This document shows, piece after piece, positions 5,718-6,221 of a DNA stretch of 6,221 bases. Source of the DNA: CAZRHH01 sp964599885. Lineage in GTDB: Bacteria > Chloroflexota > Dehalococcoidia > DSTF01 > JACRBR01. The stretch spans positions 1 through 6,221 of the forward strand of contig CAZRHH010000125.1 of assembly GCA_964599885.1 (NCBI GenBank), read 5' to 3'. How positions within the stretch are numbered: position 1 is the stretch's first letter; the number at the start of each line of letters is the position of its first letter. The position numbers and the translations under genes are program-made. The notes beneath the pieces were generated by a model. That model made no database searches. It saw nothing but the letters and a program-made list of their open reading frames with translations, and had not been told where the DNA came from.

Positions 5718-5930
5718 ATGGATATCTCGAGTTTCCCGAAGTGCCAGAAGTGCAAGATGGGCGACCTCGTGCCGCTATCGGACTTCGGCAGCCAGGGTGC
5801 GGCGATTCACTTCAAAGCGTGGGCGTGTACCAGCCCGGATTGCGGCTTCAACATCAAGATCCGCAATGGGGATCTCTACATCGACGAGCCGATCGCGAGC
5901 GGCGCGATGCATAGCCCCCGCTTGCGATAA
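5718..5930 (+). CDS. Small zinc-ribbon protein of unknown function
   Basis: A 70-residue protein starting MDISSFPKCQKCKMGDLVPLS. Two cysteine pairs, Cys9-x2-Cys12 and Cys37-x4-Cys42 (WACTSPDCGF), fit a zinc ribbon with two knuckles joined by a short beta region (LVPLSDFGSQGAAIHFKAWA). The C-terminus (IKIRNGDLYIDEPI) looks like a closing hairpin. There is no signal peptide or membrane segment, so it is probably cytoplasmic. Many such proteins bind nucleic acid or act as small adaptors, but the sequence does not say which. The ATG is preceded by GAGG (5705-5708) at 9 nt, and a promoter with an extended -10 lies about 60 nt upstream; both argue for a real gene despite its size. The reading frame is open upstream to 5463, but that part covers the promoter, so the short form is preferred. 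It is probably monocistronic and divergent from the lipoprotein gene. Confidence 0.75.
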   Translation: MDISSFPKCQKCKMGDLVPLSDFGSQGAAIHFKAWACTSPDCGFNIKIRNGDLYIDEPIASGAMHSPRLR

Positions 5931-5950
5931 CGCCCTCGCCCGGGACGAGC

Positions 5951-5985
5951 GCTGGAGGTTGGAAGCTGGAGGCTGGAGGCTGGGG
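5951..5985. repeat. Five tandem heptanucleotide units
   Basis: Head-to-tail 7-nt units read GCTGGAG, GTTGGAA, GCTGGAG, GCTGGAG, GCTGGGG. Three are identical and two differ by one or two bases. The array begins 20 nt after the zinc-ribbon stop codon, in a 198-nt gene-free stretch. The strand bias (G on plus, C on minus) means it does not fold on itself. It looks like an intergenic microsatellite; whether it is one copy of a dispersed family cannot be seen here. Confidence 0.7.
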
Positions 5986-6031
5986 TGCCTCGCCCCGGTG
6001 TACCCATCTCCGGCGTGACCGCTCATTCTCT

Positions 6032-6060
6032 TTGCCACGCCGACTCCTGCCGCCTACTAT
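6032..6060 (+). promoter_or_regulatory. Promoter of the gene starting at 6129
   Basis: TTGCCA (6032-6037, 5 of 6 consensus) and TACTAT (6055-6060, 4 of 6) lie exactly 17 nt apart. The predicted start near 6067 gives a leader of about 60 nt before the ATG at 6129. It lies between the heptanucleotide repeat and the start of the partial gene, in the expected direction. Confidence 0.5.
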
Positions 6061-6128
6061 GGCGATCCCACACGGACCGATTCGCCGCGCGCTGACCGAA
6101 GGCGCGCCGCCGCTCATGAGGCATCAGT

Positions 6129-6221
6129 ATGTCTGACTTGTACGAACTCACATTCGAAGCCGGCCGCGAAGCAACCGGCCGCGCGCTCTGCGCCGGCGCC
6201 GGCGCCGCGCCCGCCGGCCCG
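6129..6221 (+). CDS. Start of an unidentified gene, cut by window edge
   Basis: The ATG at 6129 opens a frame that stays open for 31 codons to the end of the window: MSDLYELTFEAGREATGRALC followed by an Ala/Gly/Pro-rich run. GAGG (6117-6120) lies 8 nt upstream, and a good promoter ends at 6060; together they support a real start. The Ala/Gly-rich part coincides with a GCCGGC repeat, so composition alone is weak evidence of coding. Too little is present to assign a family or location. Confidence 0.5.
   Translation, partial: MSDLYELTFEAGREATGRALCAGAGAAPAGP

Noticed and set aside
4510..6018. 502-codon plus-strand frame covering the lipoprotein and zinc-ribbon regions
   Set aside because: It overlaps the end of the LPPTG gene, is antisense to the lipoprotein and runs out of frame through the zinc-ribbon gene. 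There is no ribosome binding site or family resemblance; it is an artefact of GC-rich codon bias.
6059..6136. 25-codon frame whose stop overlaps the start at 6129, like a leader peptide
   Set aside because: Its ATG lies inside the predicted -10 (6055-6060), upstream of the likely transcription start, so it would not be on the mRNA.

Overview
The window comes from a GC-rich bacterium. The heat-shock order hrcA-grpE-dnaK under a CIRCE operator, a probable sortase (LPxTG-type) substrate, a TTG start with a strong Shine-Dalgarno and short dispersed GC-rich palindromes together suggest a Gram-positive-like or monoderm lineage. Chloroflexota is my best guess, from the general look of the proteins. 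That assignment is an inference and was not tested.

Layout: (1) Positions 1-2283, minus strand, hold the heat-shock operon read right to left: hrcA (1228-2283), grpE (590-1108) and the first 171 codons of dnaK (1-514, cut by the window edge). It is headed by a well-formed sigma-70 type promoter (2332-2360) and a perfect CIRCE inverted repeat (2297-2323). HrcA would bind CIRCE to repress its own operon, while GrpE and DnaK form the chaperone machine. Hairpins sit in both intercistronic gaps. (2) Positions 2398-4616 form an extracellular or cell-surface module. It comprises a secreted metzincin-type zinc protease with two FN3-like C-terminal domains (2447-3805, minus) and a divergently transcribed 208-residue secreted protein with an LPPTG sorting signal (3953-4579, plus). 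The gap between them carries two ACCGGT sites 31 bp apart. Each end of the module is closed by a strong hairpin. (3) Positions 4645-5463, minus, encode a lipoprotein that joins an NTF2-like domain to a cupredoxin-like domain with a complete set of candidate type-1 copper ligands. (4) Positions 5630-5930, plus, carry a promoter and a 70-residue zinc-ribbon protein of unknown role. (5) Positions 5931-6221 hold a five-unit heptanucleotide repeat, a good promoter and the first 31 codons of an unidentified gene.

The heat-shock operon is ordinary. The less ordinary material is the protease/LPPTG pair, the NTF2-cupredoxin lipoprotein and the small zinc-ribbon gene. I see no CRISPR array, transposase, tRNA, rRNA or recognisable defence system. 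No gene-free stretch exceeds 300 bases.
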